Positions 1 to 8,841 of a stretch of DNA of 64,000 bases are shown piece by piece. Position 1 is the stretch's first letter. Each line of letters opens with the position of its first letter. Where the stretch lies: NCBI RefSeq assembly GCF_000761155.1, contig NZ_CP009533.1, forward strand, positions 806,001 through 870,000, written 5' to 3'. The notes beneath the pieces were generated by a model, which was given only the letters and a program-made list of their open reading frames with translations, did no database searches and was not told the origin of the DNA. The stretch comes from Pseudomonas rhizosphaerae. Lineage in GTDB: Bacteria; Pseudomonadota; Gammaproteobacteria; Pseudomonadales; Pseudomonadaceae. The position numbers and the translations under genes were made by a program.

Positions 1-426
1 CTGTTTGGCCTGGCGGTGCAGGGCGATGCACCCAAGACGTTGCTCAAGGTCAACCGCCGTGGCGTGCCCATGAAGGCGCTGGGGATTTCCGCGCTGGCAA
101 CCGGGTTGAGCGTGCTCATCAACTACCTGATGCCAGGCGAGGCCTTCGGCCTGCTGATGGCGCTGGCGGTGTCGGCACTGGTCATCAACTGGGGCATCAT
201 CAGCATCACCCACTTGAAGTTCCGCAAGGCCATGCGCGCCAACGCTCATGCAACGTTCTTTCCGAGCTGGGGTTACCCGATCACCAACTGGGTATGCCTG
301 CTGTTCCTGGCCGGCATTCTGGTGATCATGTACATGACCCCGGGCATCCGCATTTCGGTGCTTCTGATTCCCGTCTGGCTGGGAGTGCTGGCGCTGGCAT
401 GGGTTGTCAAGAAGCGGCGAGGGTAA
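1..426 (+). CDS. aroP: Aromatic amino-acid permease AroP, C-terminal part
   Basis: The frame is open from base 1, so the gene starts before the window; only about 141 C-terminal residues are present. The protein is an inner-membrane APC-superfamily transporter for phenylalanine, tyrosine and tryptophan driven by proton symport. What is visible is a cytoplasmic loop (GDAPKTLLKVNRRGVP), then about four hydrophobic segments including LINYLMPGEAFGLLMALAVS and a closing pair ending VVKKRRG. This order and wording match the last third of E. coli AroP closely. A GTG at base 16 is only an internal codon. It converges on the antiporter gene 8 bases downstream. A related permease such as ProY or PheP cannot be wholly excluded from the C-terminus alone. 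Confidence 0.8.
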   Translation: MFGLAVQGDAPKTLLKVNRRGVPMKALGISALATGLSVLINYLMPGEAFGLLMALAVSALVINWGIISITHLKFRKAMRANAHATFFPSWGYPITNWVCLLFLAGILVIMYMTPGIRISVLLIPVWLGVLALAWVVKKRRG

Positions 427-433
427 GGGGCGC

Positions 434-1468
434 TCAGTGCTGCCGACGCCAGGCTCGAACGGTGCCCCACAGCACCACCGCGGCGAGCACCGGCAGCACG
501 TAGAACAGCATCAGCTCTTCCAGCCTTGCAGCCAGTGGCATGCCGGTGGTGAACGCCACCACATGCAGGCCGTAAGCGACGTACAGGCCGAGCAGTACCA
601 GTCCTTCGATCCGTGTCACGCGGTACCCTGAATAGAACAGCGGCAGGCACAGCAAGGTGACGCCGAGCATCACCGGCAGGTCGAAATCCAGCGCGTTGGG
701 CGAAACGCTCAAGGGCGCTGGCGCCAGCAGGGCGGTCAGGCCGAGCACGCCGAGCAGGTTGAACAGGTTGCTGCCAATGACGTTGCCCACTGCAATCTCG
801 CGGTGACCGCGCATTGCGGCCACCAGCGAGGTGGCGAGTTCCGGCAGCGAAGTACCGACCGCGACGATGGTCAATCCGATCACCCGATCCGACAGGCCGA
901 AATCGGTGGCCAGTTCCAGCGCCGCTTCCAGCAACCAGTGGCTTCCGGCAACCAGTAGCAGCAGCCCGCCCAGCATCATGCCCAGGCACTTGAGCCAAGG
1001 CGCTGTGCCCTGGGTCGACGCCACTCGGCCCGGATGCCGCGACTGACGCCACAATACGCCCAGGTAGCCCACCAGGGCCAAAAGCAGGATGCTGCCTTCC
1101 AGGCGTCCGAGCTGCTCGTTCAGGGCCAATCCAAACACCAGCGCGCTGGCTGCGATCAGCAAGGGAATATCGAGCCTGAGCAGTTGCCGGGACACCCGTA
1201 GCGGGATGATCAGCGCAGAGAGCCCCAGGGTTACCAGCAAACTGAAGATGTTGCTGCCCACCAGGCTGCCGACGGCGATATCGGGCGTGCCAACATACGT
1301 GGCCTGCAGGCTGACGGCCAACTGCGGCGCGCTACTGCCCAGCGCCACCACGCCCAAACCCACCACCAGGGGCCGTACCTTGAGGGCGGCCGCCAGACGC
1401 ACGGCGCCGCGCACCAGCCATTCGGCGCCGGCAATCAGCAAAACCAGCCCAGCCAGCAATTGCAGCAA
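434..1468 (-). CDS. CaCA-family cation antiporter (YrbG-like calcium/sodium exchanger)
   Basis: Inner-membrane exchanger of the Ca2+:cation antiporter family, about 344 residues with some ten hydrophobic segments in two inverted halves. The two alpha-repeats are visible: GSSAPQLAVS near residues 45-53 with GSLVGSN after it, and GTSLPELATS near 205-214 with GNVIGSN after it. The first repeat carries Gln49 where the family normally has a metal-binding Glu; the second keeps Glu210. The start is uncertain. No ATG exists between the upstream stop and the first membrane helix, and the marked TTG at 1466-1468 is the best in-frame candidate, giving a very short N-terminus. It lies downstream of the RlpA-like gene on the same strand, 48 bases away, so cotranscription is likely. 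The actual ion pair cannot be told from sequence. Confidence 0.8.
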   Translation of the reverse strand: MLQLLAGLVLLIAGAEWLVRGAVRLAAALKVRPLVVGLGVVALGSSAPQLAVSLQATYVGTPDIAVGSLVGSNIFSLLVTLGLSALIIPLRVSRQLLRLDIPLLIAASALVFGLALNEQLGRLEGSILLLALVGYLGVLWRQSRHPGRVASTQGTAPWLKCLGMMLGGLLLLVAGSHWLLEAALELATDFGLSDRVIGLTIVAVGTSLPELATSLVAAMRGHREIAVGNVIGSNLFNLLGVLGLTALLAPAPLSVSPNALDFDLPVMLGVTLLCLPLFYSGYRVTRIEGLVLLGLYVAYGLHVVAFTTGMPLAARLEELMLFYVLPVLAAVVLWGTVRAWRRQH

Positions 1469-1516
1469 GGTCGGAGCGGGCAGGGTGGCGAGATCGAAGA
1501 TGGCGGTGGCTCCGGG

Positions 1517-2014
1517 TCAGTCTTGCAAGGTTTGCACGCGCACGCGGGCAGTGCCGCTACGCAGCATGCCCAACTTTTCGGCGGCGCCCTTGGACACATC
1601 GATCAAGCGCCCGCGCGAGTGTGGACCGCGGTCGTTGATCCGTACGATGACGTTGCGTTGGTTGGCCAGGTTGGTCACCACCACTCGGGTGCCGAATGGT
1701 AGCTGGCGGTGCGCCGCGGTCAGGCCGTGCTGATCGAAGCGTTCGCCACTGGCCGTGCGAGCGCCATGGTGGCGCGCGCCGTAATAAGAGGCGACCCCGT
1801 CACGGTCGTAACCACGCGGGTCGATGATGCCGTTCGAACTGGCGCAACCAGCCAACAACGCAATCGCACCGGCACACACGACATGACGCCCAAATGAACA
1901 AGCCCCCCGTAGCAGCGGCGCAAGCCGCGTCAGCGGTATCCGCGATCCGTTTGAATCACCGCGCCGACGCCGGACGCGGCTTGCGCCGCTGCTACAGGGG
2001 GTGTGCTGTTGCAT
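1517..2014 (-). CDS. RlpA-like double-psi beta-barrel lipoprotein, start unresolved
   Basis: The C-terminal 95 residues form an RlpA-type double-psi beta-barrel: GVASYYGARHHGARTASGE, then LPFGTRVVVTNLANQRNV and VRINDRGPHSRGRLIDVSKG. RlpA proteins act in the outer membrane or septum as lytic transglycosylases on denuded glycan. No SPOR domain follows, so this is a short paralogue. A lipobox LLAGC puts the acylated Cys at residue 57 of the full frame. The ATG at 2014 overlaps the gatB stop as TGATG, which would allow coupled translation. But the first ~40 residues are written by a perfect inverted repeat (1909-1995) and are Arg-rich, so the functional start may lie further in, for example GTG at 1879. 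Family call is firm, start is not. Confidence 0.7.
   Translation of the reverse strand: MQQHTPCSSGASRVRRRRGDSNGSRIPLTRLAPLLRGACSFGRHVVCAGAIALLAGCASSNGIIDPRGYDRDGVASYYGARHHGARTASGERFDQHGLTAAHRQLPFGTRVVVTNLANQRNVIVRINDRGPHSRGRLIDVSKGAAEKLGMLRSGTARVRVQTLQD
1903..2001. repeat. REP/BIME-like element with perfect 23-bp inverted repeat
   Basis: The arm at 1909-1931 (GTAGCAGCGGCGCAAGCCGC plus GTC) is repeated exactly in inverted orientation at 1973-1995, with a 41-base spacer, and runs of C (1903-1908) and G (1997-2001) extend the pairing with one unpaired base. The core around GCGGCGCAAGCCGC resembles the palindromic repeats scattered in P. putida-group genomes. It sits at the gatB/rlpA junction and overlaps the 5' part of the RlpA-like reading frame. 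Confidence 0.7.
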
Positions 2015-3459
2015 CAGCCGGCCAGCTTGCTCTTGAGCAGCTCGTTGACCTGCTGCGGGTTGGCCTTGCCCTTGGACGCTTTCATGGCCTGACCGACGAA
2101 GAAGCCGAACATCTTGCCGCGTTTGGCTTCGTCCGCCGCGCGGTACTGTTCGACCTGCTCGGCGTTGGCGGCCAGCACTTCGTCCAGGACCTTCTCGATG
2201 GCGCCACTGTCGGTGACCTGCTTCAGGCCGCGCGCCTCGATGATCTGGTCGGCATCGCCTTCACCGTTGGCCATGGCTTCGAAGACCATCTTGGCGATCT
2301 TGCCGGAGATGGTGTTGTCCTTGATGCGCTGCAGCATGCCGCCCAATTGCGCCGCGCTGACCGGCGATTCCTCGATTTCCACGCCCTGCTTGTTCAGCAG
2401 GCTGCCCAGCTCGACCATGACCCAGTTGGCGGCCAGCTTGGCATCGCCGCAGCTGGCCACGACCTGCTCGAAGAAGTCCGCCTGCTCGCGGCTCGAAGCC
2501 AGCACGCTGGCGTCGTACGCAGACAAGCCGAATTCACGCTGGAAGCGCTCGCGCTTGGCCGGCGGCAACTCGGGCAGGGTCGCCCGGGTGGTTTCCAGGA
2601 ACGAATCCTCGATCACCACCGGCAGCAGGTCGGGGTCGGGGAAGTAACGGTAGTCGTTGGCTTCCTCCTTGCTGCGCATGGCCCGTGTCTCGTCCTTGTT
2701 CGGGTCGTACAGGCGGGTCTGCTGGATGACCTTGCCACCGTCCTCGATCAGTTCGATCTGGCGCGCGATCTCGCTGTTGATGGCGCGTTCGATGAAGCGG
2801 AACGAGTTGACGTTCTTGATCTCACAGCGCGTACCGAACTCGACCTGACCCTTGGGCCGGATCGAGACGTTGCAGTCGCAGCGCAGCGAGCCTTCGGCCA
2901 TGTTGCCGTCACAGATGCCCAGGTAGCGGACTAAAGCATGGATCGCCTTGACGTACGCCACGGCTTCCTTGGCGCTGCGCATGTCGGGCTCGGAAACGAT
3001 TTCCAGCAGCGGTGTGCCAGCACGGTTGAGGTCGATGCCGGTGCTGCCGCTGAAGTCCTCGTGCAGGCTCTTGCCTGCGTCTTCTTCGAGGTGCGCACGG
3101 GTCACGCCGATGCGCTTGACCGTGCCGTCTTCCAGGGTGATATCCAAGTGGCCCTTGCCGACGATCGGCAGTTCCATCTGGCTGATCTGGTAGCCCTTGG
3201 GCAGGTCGGGGTAGAAGTAGTTCTTGCGCGCGAACACGTTGTGCTGGCCGATCTCGGCATCGATGGCCAGGCCGAACATCACGGCCATGCGCACGGCTTC
3301 CTGGTTGAGCACCGGCAGTACGCCGGGCATGCCCAGGTCGACCAAACTGGCCTGGGTGTTCGGCTCGGAGCCGAACGTAGTGGAACTGCCGGAGAAAATC
3401 TTCGACTGGGTGGCGAGCTGGGTATGAATCTCCAGCCCGATCACGACTTCCCATTGCAT
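2014..3459 (-). CDS. gatB: Asp/Glu-tRNA amidotransferase subunit B
   Basis: Subunit B of the GatCAB complex, 481 residues, the normal family length. With ATP and ammonia from GatA it converts Asp-tRNA(Asn), and where present Glu-tRNA(Gln), to the amidated form; GatB holds the tRNA acceptor end and carries the kinase/transamidase site. The N-terminus [15 protein letters not shown], the segment [17 protein letters not shown], and the [12 protein letters not shown] motif are all diagnostic, and the C-terminal YqeY-like tail ends [15 protein letters not shown]. It is the last gene of gatC-gatA-gatB, 11 bases after gatA, and its TGA shares a base with the ATG of the next frame. Pseudomonads rely on this complex to make Asn-tRNA. 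Confidence 0.97.
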   Translation of the reverse strand: MQWEVVIGLEIHTQLATQSKIFSGSSTTFGSEPNTQASLVDLGMPGVLPVLNQEAVRMAVMFGLAIDAEIGQHNVFARKNYFYPDLPKGYQISQMELPIVGKGHLDITLEDGTVKRIGVTRAHLEEDAGKSLHEDFSGSTGIDLNRAGTPLLEIVSEPDMRSAKEAVAYVKAIHALVRYLGICDGNMAEGSLRCDCNVSIRPKGQVEFGTRCEIKNVNSFRFIERAINSEIARQIELIEDGGKVIQQTRLYDPNKDETRAMRSKEEANDYRYFPDPDLLPVVIEDSFLETTRATLPELPPAKRERFQREFGLSAYDASVLASSREQADFFEQVVASCGDAKLAANWVMVELGSLLNKQGVEIEESPVSAAQLGGMLQRIKDNTISGKIAKMVFEAMANGEGDADQIIEARGLKQVTDSGAIEKVLDEVLAANAEQVEQYRAADEAKRGKMFGFFVGQAMKASKGKANPQQVNELLKSKLAG

Positions 3460-3470
3460 GATGTTTCTCC

Positions 3471-4922
3471 TTAGAAGCCTTCAGGCGCGCGAGTGTGCCA
3501 GTCGGTGACTTGCTGGTACTGGTGCGCCGCGTTGAGCAGGCGGCCTTCCTGGAAGTAGGGGGCCAGCAGCTGCACGCCAACTGGCAAGCCATCGACGAAA
3601 CCGGCCGGCATCGACAGGCCGGGCAGGCCCGCCAGGTTGGCGGTGATCGTGTAGATGTCTTCCAGGTAGGCGGCCACCGGGTCGGCATTCTTGGCGCCCA
3701 GTTTCCAGGCCGGATTCGGCGTGGTCGGGCTGAGGATCATGTCGACGTCTTCGAAGGCGGCCATGAAATCGTTCTTGATCAGGCGGCGGATTTTCTGCGC
3801 CTGCAGGTAGTAGGCGTCGTAGTAACCGGCCGACAGTGCATAGGCCCCGACCATGATGCGGCGCTGTACTTCCGGCCCGAAGCCTTCGGCGCGCGAACGC
3901 TTGTACAAGTCGGTCAGGTCCTTGGGATTCTCGCAGCGATAGCCGAAGCGCACGCCGTCGAAACGCGACAGGTTGGAGGACGCCTCGGCCGGCGCGATCA
4001 CGTAGTAGGCGGCGATCGCCTGCTGCATGTTCGGCAGGCTGATGGGCTGGATCACCGCGCCGAGTTTTTCCAGTGCCTCGATGCTTGCCTGTACTCGCTC
4101 GGCGATGCGCGGGTCGAGGCCGGCACCGAAGTATTCCTTCGGCACGCCGATGCGCAGACCCTGCAGGGAATCGCCCAGGGTGGCGCTGTAGTCGGGCACC
4201 GGTTCATCGATGCTGGTGGAGTCCTGCGGATCGAAGCCGGCCATGCCTTGCAGGAGCAGGGCGCAGTCTTCGGCGTTGCGCGCCAGTACGCCGGCCTGGT
4301 CGAGGCTGGAAGCGTAGGCGATCATGCCCCAGCGCGACACCCGACCATAGGTCGGCTTGATGCCGGTGAGGTTGGTGAACGCAGCCGGCTGGCGGATCGA
4401 CCCGCCGGTGTCGGTGCCGGTAGCCACCGGAAGCAGACGCGCAGCCACGGCCGCAGCCGAGCCGCCCGATGAGCCGCCCGGCACGTGGGCCAGGTTCCAG
4501 GGGTTTTTCACCGCGCCGTAATGGCTGTTCTCGTTGGCCGAACCCATGGCGAATTCGTCCATGTTCAGCTTGCCCAGGGTGACCGCGCCGGCCGCATTGA
4601 GCTTGGCCACGACGGTAGCGTCGTAGGGGGCCTGGAAGTTGTCGAGCATCTTCGAGCCGCAGCTGGTGCGGATGCCTTGGGTGCAGAACAGGTCCTTGTG
4701 GGCCAGCGGCACGCCCAGCAGGGCACCGCTTTCACCGTTGGCGCGGCGCGCATCGGCGGCCTGTGCCTGGGCAATGGCGTGCTCGGGGGTGACGGTGATG
4801 AAGCTGTTGAGCTGCGGGTCCAGCTGGGCGATGCGCGCCAGCAGGGTGCGGGTCAGCTCTTCGGCGGAAAACTTCTTGTCGGCGAGTCCGCGGGCGATCT
4901 CGGCCAGTGTCAGTTGATGCAT
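3471..4922 (-). CDS. gatA: Asp/Glu-tRNA amidotransferase subunit A
   Basis: Glutaminase subunit of GatCAB, 483 residues, amidase-signature family. It hydrolyses glutamine and passes ammonia through a tunnel to GatB. The catalytic Ser-cisSer-Lys set is in place: Lys76 in HKDLFCTQG, the cis-serine at 151 in [13 protein letters not shown], and the nucleophile Ser175 in [11 protein letters not shown]. The start [12 protein letters not shown] is typical and follows gatC by 17 bases. Nothing unusual in length or motifs. Confidence 0.97.
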   Translation of the reverse strand: MHQLTLAEIARGLADKKFSAEELTRTLLARIAQLDPQLNSFITVTPEHAIAQAQAADARRANGESGALLGVPLAHKDLFCTQGIRTSCGSKMLDNFQAPYDATVVAKLNAAGAVTLGKLNMDEFAMGSANENSHYGAVKNPWNLAHVPGGSSGGSAAAVAARLLPVATGTDTGGSIRQPAAFTNLTGIKPTYGRVSRWGMIAYASSLDQAGVLARNAEDCALLLQGMAGFDPQDSTSIDEPVPDYSATLGDSLQGLRIGVPKEYFGAGLDPRIAERVQASIEALEKLGAVIQPISLPNMQQAIAAYYVIAPAEASSNLSRFDGVRFGYRCENPKDLTDLYKRSRAEGFGPEVQRRIMVGAYALSAGYYDAYYLQAQKIRRLIKNDFMAAFEDVDMILSPTTPNPAWKLGAKNADPVAAYLEDIYTITANLAGLPGLSMPAGFVDGLPVGVQLLAPYFQEGRLLNAAHQYQQVTDWHTRAPEGF

Positions 4923-4939
4923 GGCAGGCTCTTTTCCCT

Positions 4940-5227
4940 TTACTCGATGACTTTCGGAACCAGGTACAGGCCGTTCTCGACCGCCGGTGCGATGGCCTGG
5001 TAAGCGTCGCGCTGGTTGCGTTCGGTCACCTGGTCGGCGCGCAGCCGCTGGCTGGCTTCCAGTGGATGGGCCAGTGGTTCGATGCCGCGGGTGTCGACCG
5101 CTTGCATCTGGTCGACCAGGCCCAGAATGCTGTTCAGTGCTTCGATGGTGCGTGGCAGATCGGCGTCATTCAGGCCCAGGCGGGCCAGGTGAGCGATTTT
5201 TTCCACGTCGCAGCGTTCAAGCGCCAT
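4940..5227 (-). CDS. gatC: Asp/Glu-tRNA amidotransferase subunit C
   Basis: Small 95-residue helical subunit that wraps GatA and GatB and stabilises the GatCAB complex. The sequence [19 protein letters not shown] and the central [11 protein letters not shown] are typical of the family. It is the first gene of the minus-strand gatCAB operon and is transcribed away from mreB across a 205-base divergent spacer. Confidence 0.95.
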   Translation of the reverse strand: MALERCDVEKIAHLARLGLNDADLPRTIEALNSILGLVDQMQAVDTRGIEPLAHPLEASQRLRADQVTERNQRDAYQAIAPAVENGLYLVPKVIE

Positions 5228-5359
5228 GGGGGTCTCCAGTGGAAAATGAAATACGGCAAAGCCGTGGGTTTGGGGAACACTATCGCACTTTTGCGGTCAT
5301 ATGGCCGCGATCGAGTGCAGGCGTGCCCGGAAAAACAGCCAATTTAACATATTGGCGCC

Positions 5360-5388
5360 TTGCCCAAAATCCCCGCCGTTGTTAGAGT
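5360..5388 (+). promoter_or_regulatory. Candidate sigma-70 promoter for mreB
   Basis: TTGCCC at 5360-5365 and TAGAGT at 5383-5388 are separated by 17 bases, 44 bases before the mreB ATG. The match to consensus is four of six in each box. The rest of the 205-base gatC-mreB spacer shows no gene; the opposing gatC promoter could not be assigned. Confidence 0.4.
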
Positions 5389-5420
5389 TTGCCGCACTTT
5401 TTTACCCACGCGTTGCCTAG

Positions 5421-6470
<1,050 letters not shown>

Positions 6471-6499
6471 CTTCGCGGGAAAGATTCCTGGGGTCGTTT

Positions 6500-6526
6500 A
6501 CAGGTAGCGTCTTCGATGCTACCTGT
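6500..6526 (+). other. Stable hairpin between mreB and mreC
   Basis: ACAGGTAGC at 6500-6508 pairs perfectly with GCTACCTGT at 6518-6526, and the inner bases add a G-U, a U-A and a C-G pair, leaving only a very small loop. There is no run of T after it, so it is unlikely to be a full intrinsic terminator. It could act as an mRNA-stability or processing element that shields the mreB message. Confidence 0.6.
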
Positions 6527-6606
6527 ATGCGTCCTGTACTTTCGATCCGGGCCGGTTTGCCGTCACATGAATGACCACATGAACATTTGCCTGGGAGGAG
6601 CGGCTT

Positions 6607-7668
6607 ATTAAACCGCTTTTCACCAAGGGCCCCTCACTGGGCGTGCGCCTGTTGGTGCTGGTCGTGCTGTCGATCGCGCTGATGGTCGTCGACGCACGCT
6701 TCACCCTGCTCAAACCCGTGCGCAGCGAAATGTCGCTGGTGCTGATGCGTGCCTATTGGGTAACCGATCTGCCACAACGCCTGTACGAAGGCGTTGCCAG
6801 CCAGTTCGGCAGCCGCACCGAATTGCTGGCCGAAAACGAGAAACTCAAGACCGAAGGCCTGCTGCTGCAAGGTCGCCTGCAGAAGCTCGCGGCGCTGACC
6901 GAGCAGAATGTGCGCCTGCGCGAGCTGCTCAACTCTTCGGCGCTGGTGAACGAGAAGGTCGAGGTCGCCGAGCTGATCGGCATGGACCCGAACCCATTCA
7001 CCCACCGCATCCTGATCAACAAGGGCGAACGCGACGGCGTGGTGCTCGGCCAGCCAGTGCTCGATGCCCGCGGGCTGATGGGCCAGGTGGTCGAATTGAT
7101 GCCCTATACCTCGCGTGTGCTGCTGCTCACCGACACCACCCACAGCATTCCGGTGCAGGTCAACCGCAACGGCCTGCGCGCCATCGCCAGTGGCACGGGC
7201 AACCCCGAGCGTCTGGAGTTGCGTCATGTGGCCGATACCGCCGACATCAAGGAAGGGGACCTGTTGGTCAGCTCCGGCCTGGGCCAGCGTTTCCCGGCGG
7301 GCTACCCGGTGGCCACGGTCAAGGAAGTCATCCATGACTCCGGGCAGCCCTTCGCCATCGTTCGCGCCGTGCCGACCGCCGCCTTGAACCGCAGTCGTTA
7401 TCTGCTGCTGGTGTTCAGCGACAGCCGCTCGCCGGAGCAGCGCGCCACCGAGGCCGCGCAGGCACAGGAAGCGGCCGATCGCCAGGGCGCCGCGCCCGAG
7501 GCCAGCGCCCAGGCAACGCCAGCCACCGCACCAACCACTGCGCCGGCTGCTGCCACACCCGCAGCTGCCGCACCTGCACGCAGCACCGCACCGGCCACCA
7601 CCCCCGCGCACACGACCCCGGCGACACCTTCGCGGTCCGCGCCGGCTACATCACGGGAGAGGCAATAA
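6607..7668 (+). CDS. mreC: Rod shape-determining protein MreC (probable ATT start)
   Basis: Bitopic inner-membrane scaffold protein of the elongasome that links MreB to PBP2. One membrane helix (VRLLVLVVLSIALMVVDA) is followed by a coiled coil (about residues 65-105) and a beta-domain with the family phrases SGTGNPERLELRHV and DLLVSSGLGQRFPAGYPV. The usual Pseudomonas N-terminus IKPLFTKGPSLG is encoded from an ATT at 6607 placed six bases after a strong GGGAGGAG ribosome site; the first conventional start, GTG 6643, would cut into the helix. The last 70 residues are a low-complexity Ala/Pro/Thr tail. The stop overlaps the mreD ATG. Confidence 0.93.
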   Translation: MKPLFTKGPSLGVRLLVLVVLSIALMVVDARFTLLKPVRSEMSLVLMRAYWVTDLPQRLYEGVASQFGSRTELLAENEKLKTEGLLLQGRLQKLAALTEQNVRLRELLNSSALVNEKVEVAELIGMDPNPFTHRILINKGERDGVVLGQPVLDARGLMGQVVELMPYTSRVLLLTDTTHSIPVQVNRNGLRAIASGTGNPERLELRHVADTADIKEGDLLVSSGLGQRFPAGYPVATVKEVIHDSGQPFAIVRAVPTAALNRSRYLLLVFSDSRSPEQRATEAAQAQEAADRQGAAPEASAQATPATAPTTAPAAATPAAAAPARSTAPATTPAHTTPATPSRSAPATSRERQ

Positions 7669-8156
7669 TGGTGAGTACGCGCTCGCGCAATGGCTGGGTC
7701 ATCTGGGTGACTTTCGTGGTCGGCCTGTTGCTGTGCGTGTCGCCGATGCCGCAGTTCATGGAAGTCTTGCGACCGCTGTGGCTGGCCCTGCTGCTGGCTT
7801 ACTGGACACTGTCGGTGCCGCACAAGGTAGGCATGACCACCGCCTGGGTTCTGGGCTTGGCGCAAGACGTGCTGTTCGGCACCCTGCTTGGGCAGAACGC
7901 GCTCATTCTCAGTCTCATCACGTTCCTCATTCTTTCCCTGGCCCAGCGCATGCGCATCTTCCCGATGTGGCAGCAGAGCCTGGTCATCCTCGTGGTCTTC
8001 GGCCTGGCGCAGCTGGTGCAGCTGTGGCTGAGCGCCTTGACCGGCAACCGTCAACCTACCCTGGCCCTGCTGCTGCCTGCGCTGATGAGCGCCTTGCTCT
8101 GGCCGTGGGTCAGCTACCTGTTGCGTGGCTTGCGCAGGCGCCTGGGCATCAACTGA
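7668..8156 (+). CDS. mreD: Rod shape-determining protein MreD
   Basis: Integral inner-membrane protein of 162 residues with about five or six hydrophobic segments, partner of MreC in the rod-elongation complex. The phrase GLAQDVLFGTLLGQNALILS near residue 63 is the conserved MreD core. Its ATG overlaps the last base of mreC, indicating coupled translation. Typical length. Confidence 0.95.
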   Translation: MVSTRSRNGWVIWVTFVVGLLLCVSPMPQFMEVLRPLWLALLLAYWTLSVPHKVGMTTAWVLGLAQDVLFGTLLGQNALILSLITFLILSLAQRMRIFPMWQQSLVILVVFGLAQLVQLWLSALTGNRQPTLALLLPALMSALLWPWVSYLLRGLRRRLGIN

Positions 8157-8192
8157 CGGGCCCGCGTGCGGCCCGACGCGGAGACGCCTCGC

Positions 8193-8780
8193 ATGTCTAC
8201 CCTGTACCTGGCTTCCAGTTCGCCCCGGCGGCGTGAGCTGCTGACGCAGATCGGCGTACCCTTCACCGTGGTCAAGGCTCCCATCGACGAAACGCCCCGG
8301 CCCGGTGAAGCCAGCCTCGCCTACGTGCAGCGCATGGCCGAAGAAAAGGCCAAGGCAGGCTGGCACTCGCTGCCGCAGCCGCGCGCCGGCCAGGTGCTGG
8401 GTGCGGACACGGCCGTGATCGCCCACGGGCGCATACTCGGCAAGCCCGGCGATGAAGTCGACGCTCTGGCGATGCTGGCGCTGTTGTCCGGCAGTACTCA
8501 TGAGGTGATAACCACCGTGGCGCTGTTCGACGGGGCGCGGATGGACACCTGCACCGCATCTGCGCGCGTCACCTTCCGCTCAATCGGCGAAACCGAAGCC
8601 CGTGCCTATTGGGCCAGCGGCGAGCCGGCGGACAAGGCGGGCGGGTATGGCATCCAGGGCTTGGGGGCAATATTCGTAGAAAAGCTCGAAGGCAGTTATT
8701 CTGCCGTCGTCGGCCTGGGTTTGTTCGAAACCGCGGCACTGCTGCAACGCAATGGCATCGCCTGCTGGCAAGCGTCCTGA
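8193..8780 (+). CDS. maf: Maf-family nucleotide pyrophosphatase (YhdE type)
   Basis: Nucleoside triphosphate pyrophosphatase of 195 residues, probably acting on dTTP, UTP and modified pyrimidines. The N-terminal [12 protein letters not shown] signature, the acidic [21 protein letters not shown] segment and the [16 protein letters not shown] motif are all present. The start is ATG 8193, which places the signature at residue 6 as in other members; an in-frame extension to 8166 has no family support. It lies 36 bases after mreD and before rng, the same order as in E. coli. Confidence 0.95.
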   Translation: MSTLYLASSSPRRRELLTQIGVPFTVVKAPIDETPRPGEASLAYVQRMAEEKAKAGWHSLPQPRAGQVLGADTAVIAHGRILGKPGDEVDALAMLALLSGSTHEVITTVALFDGARMDTCTASARVTFRSIGETEARAYWASGEPADKAGGYGIQGLGAIFVEKLEGSYSAVVGLGLFETAALLQRNGIACWQAS

Positions 8781-8841
8781 GAAGGGCCTTGCGGGAGCGC
8801 CATCGCCACTACAATAAAGACACCAGGAACGAGACCCAGCC

